From the NCBI GenBank assembly GCA_024734555.1, contig JANPWX010000211.1:1660216-1724215 (forward strand): DNA of 64,000 nucleotides, given 5' to 3'. Numbering within the stretch: position 1 is the first letter of the stretch; the number at the start of each line of letters is the position of its first letter. The notes beneath the pieces were generated by a model, which was not told the origin of the DNA, ran no database searches, and was given only the letters and a program-made list of their open reading frames with translations. The translations under genes and the position numbers were made by a program. The stretch is from Trochalopteron elliotii (taxonomy: Eukaryota; Chordata; Aves; Passeriformes; Leiothrichidae). This document shows, one piece after another, positions 26,401 through 39,027 of the stretch.

Positions 26401-29400
26401 TTCTGGTAAATGTCTTCCTCGTGTGAACATTTCAGCCTGGCGAGTCTGGACAGACACTGAGCACAGAAAAAGCATTTGAAATTGTCAGGCTTTTTAAGGG
26501 ACATAAAAACATAATGACTGCAAATGAAATTGTTGCTTTAGAGACAAGTCAAATGCTGCACCAATACACAATTATGTCAAAGTAAGCCAAAATGACATAG
26601 CACATTCCCTGCTGTGTTATATCTAACCATTTTAATGGAGGGGCATTCAAAACCTCTTCCATGATCTTACCAGGTGCATTTCATCTCCTTCAATCCACTG
26701 GGTCCAACCACGGCCTTCCTTCTCTCCATTCTGTACACAAAGCAGCTTATCTCCATCCCAAGACACAGTGGTCTAACAAAACAGACATGTTTGGTATTAC
26801 TGTAATATTCTCTGATATTATGATTAGTTTCTGTGAAGCAAAACTTATCTCTAATGATGAGTGTATCTCATAAAAAGAATGACTGGAGAGTGTTGTACCA
26901 CTTAGGATAATTACCAAAGAAATGAGCTTGAACAGAAAGTTGCTGCCCAACTGCCTGCCAAAAATTGGAGGGATGAGATAAAGCAAAACAAAAAAAACCC
27001 ATCAAAACCATTGTGTAAGAACACACTCCTGCTGAAAAATGCAGCAGATGAAGGGCCCTGAAGCCTAACACTGTATTTGCAAAAGGAGCTGAAAACTAAA
27101 GATCCAGTTTGTTTTTTCACCCTAAGAATGATTCCCCAGCTGCTCTACCTGAAAACAATTCCCATTTCCTGGTACTATGGATGAACAAAGCTTTTGAATA
27201 CTGAACTGGCTTTTCCTCATGTCTCAGTCTGCCTTCCTTCACTGAGCAGAGTGGTTTGGAAGTATCAGCAAGTTGGTAACTTTGCCAGTATCCTGCTTTT
27301 TGCAACTGAGGCTGGGGAACTACTCGAGCCTGAACTCCCAGAGTAAATCAGGAGTCAGGTCCAGTAATCAATACTTCACTTCTGTGAATATTGGTGCTGT
27401 CCTGAGGGGTTCAGTAAAACCTGATTTCATAAAACTCCTTCACTGTGTGACAGTGCATCCTGCAGCCTGTTCCTCTGGTTAGCATTTACTGACAACTTGC
27501 CTTTCCTATCTCCCTAAGACAAAGAGAAGCAATGCTCTGTAAAATACTTAACAAGGGAAGTACAGTGACAGTTTGTGCTCCGTGAGGACAGCTTAACATT
27601 AATATTAGCACATGGTCTGTAAATCAGCTTGTTTGAAGGCACTCTGAGGACTAAATATGGAGTTACTGTCTACCTTGTAAAAGTCTTCAGCCACTACTTG
27701 CATGAGCAGTCAGATATGGAGAGATGATGAATTCTGATGTCATTAAAGGGCACTTACTGCATCCATCCTGTGTAGTTCCTAAGAGAAGAAGTCAGCCTAC
27801 ATTCTTCCTTCTGGTAACTAAATCCCATTTAACACCCAAAACCTATCCAGTCTTATTTATTTCATCTGTGTATGTCACAAACAATTAATTCTTAAATGAT
27901 AACCATGACAGCCACTACCTTTGAATGAGTGCAGGCAGCTTCCTCCCGTGAGAAGCTTTAGACTGAACCAGCATGGAAAATGAATCACTCCAAGAGTGCC
28001 AGGATAGATAATCATGGGCAAGACAATGGGATTGATCCCATCAGTCTGTCTGCACCACATGGGGCTCTGAGAGACAAACTCACGTGTCTGTGCTAAAAAT
28101 CTCTAATTTAGAAAAAGCATTCACAAGCTCTTCTGTTCTCTTTTGTAAAGTGATATATTTAAACAAAGCAGTAGATAACATTTTATGAAACCACATCCTT
28201 TTAATGAAAAAAATGCTAATGCAGGAAGGAACAACACATTTGGGTGAAGCTGTAGTTAATGTGGTCACCATAATGTAATCCTCTCCTATATCTGAATCTG
28301 CACATATCCACCAAAGAGATAGAACACAACAAATAATAGGAGTCAAAGTGAATAATATTTAATTTATAAGTTAACATACCTACAAATTTCTGATTCTAAA
28401 AAATGAATATAACAGACAATGACTGATGATCTGTAGATGTGAGGGATACTGTGGAATGAAGTATTTGTATGTGGAACTTTGCTTAGTAACTGCATTTATT
28501 TATATCCATTGAGTATTCGTTCAGCATAGTTTAATCTTTACTCTAGCTTAACAGTTAAATTTGGTGGGTTTATATGTGAATTCAGAGGCAATACACCATG
28601 ATAAAGTAGGATCCAACTTTATTAGTCCTACTAATGTTCAAAGTCAGTTGTGAGTGTTATACTGACTCAGTACACTTCGGGGAAATAGAGAAATATTTGT
28701 AGCAGCACAAGGAAATGTTAACTTTTTAGTCTCCAAGGGTGATTGAAATTGTTTCATCTCAGAAAACAACACACTTTTTTCTCAGGATTTTTTTGTTTTT
28801 CCAGTCAAAATTAGAAATTGCTTTTTGCAATTTGGTGATAACCACAAAGAGTCTAAACCCACAGACATTAACCAAGCTGTCTTATCAGACAATATTCTCA
28901 GGTATTCTCTGCCTTCCCTTTGAGAAATATAAATACTGAAGGAATGTGAGTAAACCACACAATTCCTGATTTCTGTATGTAGCTGTTTTGCTCTGAAGGT
29001 TATAAAGGGCAGAATACATTGCAAGAAAACATAATGTCATTTTCTTTGTTAGCAGGAACAACCACTTTGTGACAGTAAGATTAATCATTGGCATCTGTAT
29101 CCTTTCTTCGGTCAAACTGTAATGTCTCAATGTCTCTTTTATTAAACTAATACACGAAATAAGAATTTTTCTTTTAGCTCAGATTGAAACACATCCTTCC
29201 ACCCCAAATATCTCTACCAAGACACACAGTGAGTGTTAGCTGAGGTTGAAGTTGCTCTGGTGGTTAATATGCACTGGCTGCTGCCAACATTCCACCCTCT
29301 ACAACACCTAAATCAGAGCAACACTTGCTTTACAACATTCCCAAATATTGGAATCAGAACATAAACCCAATACCCCAGAAATACTGTAGGGCAAACGTTG

Positions 29401-32400
29401 TATATATAATCTCTCTTGCTGTATCCAAGAGCAAGGAATTATTTTTGAGGACTGGATCAGGATATTTCCATGGTGTAATGAGGAGCAAAGCACTTGCAGA
29501 CTGCTAAGGCAGTTCTGTGTAACACTTTGGTTCTTCCTGGCACACTCCCAAGATAAACAAACACTTCACCTTTTATGTAAGGCTACTTTTCTTAGAAAAG
29601 TATGCCTTTGTAATGAACCTTGTTTGCCCCCATTTTGGTAATAGCATTACCTAAGGCTGCCTGATTACAGAGCTGCTGCCCCCTGCCTGGAATGACTGAA
29701 AATCCTTGCCAGGGTTTGGGGGACAGGGCAGCCCAGGCACACAGCTCCTGTTCCTTATCCTCTTCCACAGGAGGGGGAGAGGCTGACAAACTCGGGGGAC
29801 ACTGGAAAGCTGCAGTTTCCAGTGACAGGACCAACTAGCTGGAAATGGAGCATTTCTCTAAAACTGAACTCTGTCTGTTTGAGAATCTTGTACTACTTGA
29901 TAATAAATGGAAGACATTGTTTATTCCTTTCAAATACATAGTACACAATCTAGTTTTCCATGAGCGAGCTTAAATCTTGCTCACTTACCACCTGCTCATA
30001 CTTAACCCTAAGATGAACACTTCTAGGTCACGTGTATGTAACTCTGTAGGAAACTTCAACAGAGAATGGTGATGGGTGCAATCAGCCAACAGTACTATCA
30101 ATAATACTAAAGGAACACCAAAAAAGGTGACTGAGTGGGGTAAAAACCAGGGAGTCTTGCCTCAGTTTAACTCTTCCCAAAAATTCCAACTGTCAATATT
30201 CCACATTTTTCAGATTATGTACACTTTGTTCTCGAGATGTAGCACTAGAGAATGGAGCTCTTCTGGGAAGTGAAAAAGCCTTTGAAGCCTGAGGACAAAA
30301 AAAATGTTCAAATTTTCTTTAGTTTTATGGTATGGTTTCTGTAGTGTTTCACTTTTTGTGTACTTTGATATTCTCCTTTTATTACTTAGGCATCCACATA
30401 ATTCTGTTAGTGATTTAATCTCTTTGTGTTATGAAGTTTTAAATTCATACGCATAGCACTGCCTTAATCTTCCTGAATATTAAAGTTGGAGGAAATTATA
30501 ATTAAAGTATTGTCATTACTGTTTCCAGTTATGAGACAAGGTAGATTTATTAATTCATTAAATGAAATATTTACTAACCTCTAAAAAATTATTGACAACG
30601 TATCTGCTTTTTCTTTAGTAGCAGCAACTGTAGCATAATGTTGCACAATTTCAGTGTCCAGAGGCAAACCATCCTGACCCAGAGGCAGAGACAGTGACTT
30701 CTGTAATTTACTGAAACAGTCATCAAACATGTTATCAGAGTACTTTGCATTTCCCAGTGAGGTCTAAGAGCAAAGATATTTGGTTCTGGCTCTGCACAGT
30801 ATTTCTCATTCCCCTGCTGGCCATTCCTGTGTGCCTGCCTGGTCAGGGGCTCAGCAGCTCGGTACAGAATGGATTTTACAGATGAATGGAAGAAAATAAC
30901 TTTCTTCCAAGCACTTAATGAACATTTTTTGTTAATGCTACATAGATTTTTGACACACTGCCTTTACAAGTATGAATTGCAGCTCCCACCTTTCATCAAA
31001 AATACGTTATTGATTTCCTATCTGTAGCAGAAACACAGCAGCACCAGTTCTATTTTTCTCCTGCCTCCCTCAGAGTGTTGTCTCTATATATGGAGCACCA
31101 AATGACTGCAAAGCTAGGTGTGTACCACACTCCCTGCTCCATCTCCATCCAGTAATTCTCTGCTTGGGAGAGCAACAGCCCATTTTACAACTGTAATTAT
31201 GATCTAAGAAGGATTAAAAAATGGGAAGTCTTTTTTTTAGGTCCAATGAAACAGAAAAATCCAATTTGAGCTGTGTCTTGTAAATAACACCAAAGAAAGT
31301 ATCCTAGAACTTCTGCAGCAATATCTCCAACAAGGTATTTAACAACTTCTCAAGATAAACCATTTCATCTGTACTAAATATCAGTGATATAAAAACCTCT
31401 TGTAAGGAGTTTTTTTTTTGGGGGGGAGGTGGGGGGGGGGGGGATGAAAATGAAGCTCTGATAGAATAAACTCATGTTGATGTCCCAGACAAAGCCCAAG
31501 GCAGCTATGAGGGGGAATTCTGCCAGGTGGTCACTCCCTATGGCCTCTGTGCAGGAGGCTGCTCCAGGAGGTACAGCCACGGGCAGTACCTCTCCCCCTG
31601 AAACTCCTTTTGTCTCATCACATCTGCATCTGGAAGTTCAGCAAGAGAAACTACTGAGAAAACAACAACAAACCCAACAGAACAATTCCTGGAAGGATTC
31701 CTGGCCTTTATCTCCAGATCCTGGTGCTGGGCAAAGGCTGAACCTATTTAGCCACGCTGCAGCTCAGTCACAGCAAAGTCTCCTTTGCTCCTGTCACTGT
31801 CAGCATCTACAGGGGTAGCATTGCTAGAAAAGGGACTTAGGATTGGATTGAAAAATTTTGGATGAAAGGTAAGCTATTGTCAGATAGGATCAGATCCTAA
31901 ATGCTCCAATTCCTTATTTTGAATCCTTGCTCATAAGAGCAACTGAGCAAAGCAAAGATGAGATATGTTCCAGGGAGTAGGAAAGTGGAGGTGCAAAGCT
32001 CCAGGCTATGCAGCTGACAACATGTGGGGGGAGGAGGAGAATCAATATTTTAGAGACTGCATATCGTTTTATTTCTTAAGAATGGTGGCTTTTTTTCTTA
32101 CTGGAATAAAATTGTATACAAATAATAGAAAAATAGGAAAAGTTGTGTATATCCCATGCCAGAAAAAAAGAGTAAATCCCATCACATCCAATTCACTCTG
32201 TGCAAAGATCAGAATCGATCCTAAGACATTTACTGTTTAAATTAATGGTTATAACTGATTTATCCCATGTGTAATTTTAGCGAGATGCAATTGTACATAA
32301 CACTAATGATTTGTCATTCAAAATTGGATTTAAGTCTGGTTCTCGGCTTTTCAGCTGATTCTGATTGCACTTTCTGCATTCCTAACTCTCAGAGCTTTTT

Positions 32401-35400
32401 AGAGTTCACAAAAAGCTGAGATAAACCTATCCAAACCCACTTTCCCTACAGAGCTTCAGTATGCTAATAGCACTTTGGGGAATAACTAACTCCAAAGCTT
32501 CTACTCAGCCTTGTGGTTTAGACATGAATCCAGCCCTCAAAAATCCAAAGTTTATGACATTTATATGACCAAAGATTCCAATCATCTCATTTGCTATCAC
32601 CGTGCAAATGTGCTGAGCACATCACTTCCAGGCAGTAACTAATGCCCAAGGAGCAAGCAAGGTGGGACAAGGCAGGGAAAAGGAAACTGCTCCTCCTTAC
32701 TGAGGCACAGACAGAAAGGACCAGAGTCCATTCTGCCAGAGCCTGAGACAGACCCGGGATGGACTTCTGCCCTCAGGAGACTCGGAGGGGCTGAATGGAA
32801 GACTTTTCTTCATCACTTGTTGAGAGCAGTTTGTAAAGGGCCAGAAACACCAACAGAAAACTACCATAAAGTCTACCTCTCTTAAATTACACCTCCCTCC
32901 CCACCAAAAAAAAAAACTAATTTAAAAAAAAAATAAAAATCAGGGATTATGCCAATGAGGAACTGGGGAAATTACAGTAGTGCAAAGACACAGGAGGCAC
33001 TAAATCTGAGAGAAGATCAGCCCCAGCAACAGTGATTCTAAAATAACGCTTGTTCCACCAAAGTACTGGAGAAAATACAAGCCCAAAAGGACAGCACTGG
33101 AAGGGTAAAGAAATAAAACAGCTAAATCAGAGGGATCGAGTAAAGACATATTGCTGACCTTGCATCTTACTAGACAGGCACAATTTATTTTGAATTTTCT
33201 CACGCTGTGGGAGATCCCTCCTGCAACTCCATGTACTGGAATGTTGTTTGTTGTTTTTCTGGCAGCAAAGTCTTAATTCCCAAACCTGCTCAGAACTAGA
33301 TTAACAGCTGTGAATTCCATTTGTATAACAGAGGAACCTGCCTAAATAGTTAAATAAGCTTCATGAACCATGTGATTTTGTAACAGGGCTTTATTCTGAC
33401 CTTGCAGTGGTATAAATCAAATTATGGCCAGAACAACTACCTCCACTGCAGTTTTCTTGAATACAAACCTGAGAGGAATCAGTGTCACATTAGGCACGTT
33501 TGTTAATTAAAACAGAGCCATGATCAGCTTTGAACAACTTCCTTCAGCAGGATATGGCACAGACAGGTGTCTGTGAACAGTCCTTGTGTGGTTATTTCAA
33601 ACACTGACATTTAACAGGGTAAGATGTATTCTAGATCTGATGAGGGAAATCCACAACTCCCAAATCCTCCTCACCCCACCCCACCCCACCCCAGCATGTC
33701 TTAACTAGGTGTACAAGTTCTGTTAGTTCCAATAAAGGAACCCAAAACACCCACTTGGTAACTTATTCATGGTTATATCCCATTTGTATTCAGGTTTAGA
33801 TAACTAAATGGTTAAGATGTATTATTTCTCACATTCAGTTTAAAATTCTTGCAGTTTTCTCTGTTTCCCAGTTCCCTGCCTTTGTCATTTCATTTCCTGC
33901 TTCAATGGAAGAAGAAAATTACTCTATCAGAGAGCACAAGGTTCTGAGTTACCAAAGCACCTCTCATATGCTTGGACAAATACTCAGATATAACACAACT
34001 GTTCTCAGTTACCCAAGAAATTCTGTTCCTCTATATTTAGAACATAAAATCTTTCTTGATTTTTTAACAGATCACTTGCCCTTAGTCTCTGTCAAAAGAG
34101 ATTAATTCTGCATAGTGTAAGATAAAGCAATTCAGTCTTTCAAATGCCTGAACAGCAGAGAATAATTATAATGCAAAAGTTTCCTCTACTCTAGCAGCAG
34201 AATCATTAGAAAACTAAAAATTTTAAGAAAGTGATTTTTGCATCTGAGCTATCGAATTTTCAATCTACTTTGATTCACTGGATGCAAATACTTGCAATGT
34301 GAAACTTCAGCCTTTGTTTCAGCATTTTAAGGTTTTTCAGTTGATTTTTTCATAATTTCTTTACTAAACACTACGTAAGTTACACTGTGAAGGTACAGAA
34401 GGCTTATGTGCCTTGTTCCTATGTGCTGGTTCATATTTCACACTGTAGATGTTTCACTGGCTTCACTGGTTATGACTTGACAGTGAGAAAGGGAAGCACA
34501 ACTATCTGCTGATGAATGAGAGATACTTTCACAGATGGTTTTGGATTAGTTGTTTTAATAAGGTCTTCCTTTTGCATGCACAGTAAATTTTTTTCCACAG
34601 TAATATTTATATACATGAAACAAAATTTCATACTTACAGCAACACCTGAGATGCTAAATAAATCACAACTTGAGATCGTAGAACTTCTCTTTAAAATTGA
34701 GAAGATTTTATGAAGAGACTGGAGCTTCACTGAGAATTAGGATATCAAGATCAAAGACTCAGTGTGAGAAATACCAAAGCCAGAGCTCTCCATTTAACTT
34801 TAAATCTCTGTCTCAGTACATTCTCCATCTGATAATATGTTGCCAATTAAAACTATGAACAAAGTCTTCAAAGCAGTAGAAACTTGACCACATGTTCCAA
34901 TTCAGATCATGTGAGAAAAAATGCCACAAAAATTAATGTTCTAAACTTCTTCCTACATCATCTAATGTACACCTTGGGACATTTGCAAGGAATGAAAGAT
35001 GCTCCTGAAGATGTAAACTTTCATTTTACATTTGTACTTGAAACTGCCAAGTTTTTAACAACCCTGGATAGTTAAGTATGATTGAAGTTGCAGGAAGATA
35101 CTTTTCAAAAAATTGCCAAGTGAATAGATTTAACTTTTTTCTAGGAGCTCCAATCCTGGGTGGAAAGGTCAAGGAGCATTGATACCACCTCTCATTTGTG
35201 ATCTCTCCTGTGGTCAACTATCCCATCTTTGGTTTTGCAGAACACAGAAACTGCATCTTTAACTAAACTGCAGGGCTTTAGTTTCCAAAGTAGCAAATTT
35301 TCACTTCCCAAGAGAAACAACATCCTAAAGGACCTGATGTCATCAGCTACTGTTCCCTCTATCCCTCTAGAGAACAGTCACCCAAAACCATGTGCATGCA

Positions 35401-38400
35401 AGAAAGCCAGGCTAAGGATCAGAAGAAGGACAAACTGAAATTGCTAAGGTTTATCCTTCTCAAAAACTCCCTGATCCAGAAAGTTCAGACAGGCTCCCAG
35501 GAGTGACCAACTATAAAAATGAAAAAACCCTAACTGCAAAGGAGGAGAGGCTTGTACTATCAAAAGACTATCAAGTTCCTAATGTCAAACTGTCAACTTC
35601 TAAAGTAAGTATCAGCAAAACTTTTTAGCCTTTCCTCCTCACAGACAGTATTGGTTTGGAATTACTGTAGTTACACTCTACCCTGACTGGCTCAAGGATA
35701 TTTTTTACAACTGAAAGCTGAACACAATTTCAGTGAATTACACACAGGATCTAACCTGTTCACCATGCTGATATTATTTTTACAGATATGTTAACTCCAA
35801 CTAGATGATCTATTCTTCATTAAAAGAAAAAACAATCTATACTTCTAAGGTTATTTTTGCTAGTCTCCTGATGATTGCTCTGCTGTATAGATAAATGTTT
35901 AATGTGTAATTTGTCTTATCCTTGTTCCTTTGTACTGCTCATACACTGAGCTCCTTGGATAAAACTTGCCCAGTGGTCTGCTCATTCCACAACATAAATA
36001 ACAATAATTGATTCACAACCTCTCCCATTACACAAGCTGACTATTAATGATTAAGCCATTTATGGCATGCAGTTCCACAGGTTCTACATGAACAAATGGA
36101 ACACCAAGAATGATATTCAACCTTTGCTTTCATGGTGGATTTCTTCATAACACCACTCAGGGAGTGGTTCAGTACCTCTTATCTCCATGACTCGTCTCTC
36201 ACAAGACTCCTTCTGCACTGTTGGAGTAATTTTGCTGCTTAACAACTGCTAATTTTGCCTGATATTATGGTTACCAGATTTGGACTGAAGTCACTTCAGA
36301 AAGACAGCTTCTTGTATTGTTTTGCTGTTTACAAAACAGAGGTCTGATGTACAAAAGAAATCTTTAGTAAGAAAATTGAACTATAAAGCATGATGTGCTG
36401 CTACAAGGCACATGGAGCACCAGTGGTCAGTGACCTGAAGTGCCCAGCTACAGCTGGAGACCACAAAGAAACACAGAGATCTCTGGGGGGTTATGCGGAA
36501 TTACATCCTTAAGTCCTTCTTAAAAAAACCCCAGTCAGAGTCAGTGACTACCCCGGGTTGTTTGGGGTTTTTGTTTGTTTGTTTGTAACAGGCAGGAAGG
36601 CACTGATACCTTCTCCTTCCAAGGCTGAATAAGCATTTCCCACTAAACAGCAAACAGAGAAATGTTTGAGTAACCTTTGAAAGTAGGCTGAAGTAGGTTC
36701 TGCTCCAAATCAATCAGCTGTTGTAGTGACTGAAATTATCTTTCTCCAGTTCCTTCTTTCTGGTTTAACATTTTGAATCCTCCCATTCCCACTCAATTTA
36801 GCAAAATAGGGTAGAGAATTTTGGCTTGTTAAAAATAATAAAAAATTACTTCTTTCCACCATGCAGAGGATGATGGTTTAGCTTTCCTTCAGAGGGGAGT
36901 TTAATGGCATTCTAGTACAGACAATGCTTACACAGGGACAGTTCTGTGCACACACAAACATTTGTAGCAGATGTTTTGAACATCGCTATCTTTGATGGTA
37001 ATTTAATCACCTCAGTCTTAAATCCTTCCTTGGGCTCATAACTGTTCAGTGAATCTGGACCTCAATATCCTGACTAAGAGCATTCCAGGAGCCAAAATCA
37101 CACAATACCATTGGGGCACTTTCCTAAACACAAATGCACCTACTCCTCCCTTCTGTGAATGTTCTATTCTGCACTCTCATCAAACTTCTACCCTTTGTAA
37201 CAAGGACTACAGACGGAATTGCTGAGGCCCTCAGTACCCAACCATTCTTTTTCTCTGGTCTTCATAATTTTTCCCTTTCCTGCCATGATCAGAGCAAAAG
37301 CAAATTCGCAAATCTAAGTGTGAGACAAAAGTATTGGTTTTAAACAGCACTCTTTCTCAGAGTGGAAACTTGTTCTCTTTTATGAGATTTCTCCTCTAGA
37401 GTCCCTCCTGAGATAATTTTCTTTTATTTGTCATCTTCCTCACTGTAGAATATTGCCAGTGTCATGCCGCCAAACTAATAGGTGAGACTTGCTATTCTCA
37501 AGTTTTTCCCCTGTAAATTGATATTTATTAATCCTAAGTTAAAAAGCAAGAAGAGCTCATAAAACAGAGCTATCGTAAAACAAAGTCCCCAGTGTTTGCT
37601 TATTCATTTCAGTAAGATTTGTTCCAGTGGGCTAATTAAGTGTGTGCTCTAATAAATACACCCAGGCAATCTTTAAGCACTTGGCCATTCTCACACATTG
37701 ACCTTGCAATCAGTGGATTTCCTCTACTGTGAAACCTTACTCATTAAAGAGGTTCTGGAAGTGACCCTAGATATCCTTCTGACTAACAAACATCCCACTA
37801 TAAATGAGCACAGCTTCACTAAGGTTATTATTCACTGATGGATAAAATTGCTTTGTACTCCTGATTACAATTAGCATTCCTCTAATCTAAAGGTATGTTC
37901 AAAACTGTAGGTACATTGTGGCAAACTGAGAAGTACAGAAATAATTTCAGGAATAGCCACCAGGATGGTTAAAAGATGTATTCTGTGAAAGATCTCAGGT
38001 TATCAATATTCCTTTTTGTCCACTGCTAAAGTTCTACTTCTTACCATGCACTTGCGATCATCCACCCCCGACAAATCCTCCTCAAACTCTTTCCCTACAT
38101 CAAATTCCATGATGTAGTTTCTAAAAGTGCTTAGCGTTTTAATGATCATATGATCCCCATTCTGAAGGATTTCTTTGTCAGGCTTTAGCAGATTTGCTAT
38201 TTTTCTTACAGCAACATTTACATCTGAAAAAGAAAAAGAGTTATTTTTATCCAGAAAAATCTTCCATAAGAAGCAGCTTGTCACTTCTAGGGAGAACTGA
38301 AATGAACAAAGATAAATAGATGTCCAAATTTTTCAAACCAGCCTTCTCATCCAGAAACAGCCTGTAACCTAATTCTCTAAAATAACTTAATGTTTCAATT

Positions 38401-38917
38401 CTTTGATTATGGGGAATCTTTAAAAAAATACCATTTGTATTTTGACAGTTAATAAGGCCTCCAATATTTCTATAGAGGTACTAACACAAGATCAAATACA
38501 AACACACAGAATTGCATTAAGTACTACACTGAATCTTTATTAAATATAAAAATTTTACTGCTTTTCAAATTATAGGAGTTTTTTTTAATGTTTGGAATCC
38601 ACCACTTACCTCCTCAAACTATGTAGTTTAATGTCTGGCAATGTAAGCTTCAAGACAGTAAAAAGCAGAGGCTGCTTAAGGCAGAAGAGTTTTGCTTAAG
38701 GCAATTCTTAAAGTGCATTTCTGAAAAAAATACTTCTCACAAAAATGACTTATGACTGTACAAGAAGAAAAACAGATTCATGTAAAGAATAAGACAGGTG
38801 CAATTTATTGATTATTCATTCAAGCAGTTTGAAGGGAACCTTACCCAGTGCTTTCAGATACTCCTCAAAATTGTCATTGCTGACCATTTTCCAGTACCCA
38901 TTGAAGTCTGCAGGCAT
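23428..38917 (-). CDS. RBP1: RBP1, cellular retinol-binding protein I (complete)
   Basis: Cytosolic carrier of all-trans retinol that delivers it for esterification or oxidation and buffers free retinol. Four minus-strand exons (38917-38845, 38223-38045, 26772-26671, 23481-23428) join in phase. They total 408 nt, giving 135 residues, the usual CRBP-I length. The protein starts [11 protein letters not shown] and ends [11 protein letters not shown]. Ligand-contact positions are intact: Lys41, Gln109 and Gln129 counting Met (mature 40, 108, 128). Motifs such as [23 protein letters not shown] and [13 protein letters not shown] identify it as RBP1 rather than RBP5 or RBP7. It is in the same orientation as RBP2, about 16 kb from it, fitting tandem duplication. 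One mild oddity is Cys123, where the human protein, from memory, has Glu. Confidence 0.97.
23482..26670 (-). other. RBP1: RBP1 intron 3
   Basis: 3189-nt GT-AG intron. The GC-richer stretches at 23830-24150 and 25330-25880 yield long ORFs on both strands but no recognisable domain. Confidence 0.9.
26671..26772 (-). CDS. RBP1: RBP1 coding exon 3
   Basis: A 102-nt exon, 34 codons, from [18 protein letters not shown] to EGDEMHL, between acceptor TTTGTTAG and donor GTAAGATC. It carries Gln109 (in GWTQWIEG), a ligand contact. Confidence 0.97.
30546..30551 (-). terminator. AATAAA downstream of the exon-like frame
   Basis: Minus-strand AATAAA 30 nt past the TAG of the candidate exon. Alone it is weak evidence in AT-rich DNA. 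Confidence 0.3.
30581..30763 (-). other. Exon-like open frame in RBP1 intron 2 (possible alternative last exon)
   Basis: After a plausible acceptor CTTTGCTCTTAG, 60 codons are open in phase 0 and end at TAG (30583-30581), with AATAAA 30 nt later. The frame starts [15 protein letters not shown] and ends [11 protein letters not shown]. Leucine is mostly CTG, which looks coding-like. RBP1 exon 2 also ends in phase 0, so splicing exon 2 to this exon would keep frame. I recognise no protein family. A second frame of the same strand is also open for nearly as long, so this could be chance or a decayed retrocopy. Confidence 0.3.
31410..31443. repeat. Poly(T)/poly(G) low-complexity tract
   Basis: Ten T, then G runs of 7, 2 and 13 split only by A and T. 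The G-rich part could form a G-quadruplex on the plus strand and is a likely site of sequencing error. Confidence 0.9.
33672..33692. repeat. Short (ACCCC)n tract
   Basis: Four ACCCC units in tandem within RBP1 intron 2. Four C runs give G-quadruplex potential on the minus (transcribed-sense) strand. Confidence 0.85.
38045..38223 (-). CDS. RBP1: RBP1 coding exon 2
   Basis: A 179-nt exon after acceptor TTTTTCAG. It completes an Asp codon and encodes [19 protein letters not shown] through DDRKCM, ending at donor GTAAGAAG (from 38044) in phase 0. Confidence 0.97.
38224..38844 (-). other. RBP1: RBP1 intron 1
   Basis: 621-nt GT-AG intron, AT-rich, no distinct element seen. Confidence 0.95.
38845..38917 (-). 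CDS. RBP1: RBP1 coding exon 1
   Basis: ATG at 38917-38915 begins 24 codons plus one base, [20 protein letters not shown] then LKAL, ending at donor GTAAGG (from 38844). Confidence 0.97.
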
Positions 38918-39019
38918 CCCTGCTCAGGTGATTGTCAAAATCACAGGCTCAGAGCCGTGGGTTGATCCTGCACCACACAACTCACTGCCTTGCTTTGTGG
39001 CAAGTTTGAACCCTGGTTT

Positions 39020-39027
39020 CTTTTTAT
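39020..39027 (-). promoter_or_regulatory. RBP1: TATA-like box of RBP1
   Basis: ATAAAAAG on the minus strand about 103 nt upstream of the RBP1 ATG would place transcription start about 75 nt before the ATG. The surrounding 300 bp has few CpGs, so this avian promoter does not look like a CpG island. No clear DR2-type retinoic acid response element was seen nearby. Confidence 0.45.

Larger units (their letters stand above)
26773..38044 (-). other. RBP1: RBP1 intron 2
   Basis: 11272-nt GT-AG intron, the largest in the gene. It contains a poly(T)/poly(G) tract at 31410-31443, a short (ACCCC)n tract near 33672-33692, and an exon-like frame at 30581-30763 on the gene strand. Otherwise it is AT-rich sequence without recognised features. 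Confidence 0.9.

Noticed and set aside
31474..31818. Plus-strand ORF of 114 codons in RBP1 intron 2
   Set aside because: Both strands are open in this GC-rich patch and no splice sites or family match were evident.
34629..34700. Possible minus-strand mini-exon ending at a strong donor GTAAGTATG
   Set aside because: An isolated good donor after an in-frame stretch of about 17 codons, without a matching partner exon, is expected by chance in 11 kb of intron.
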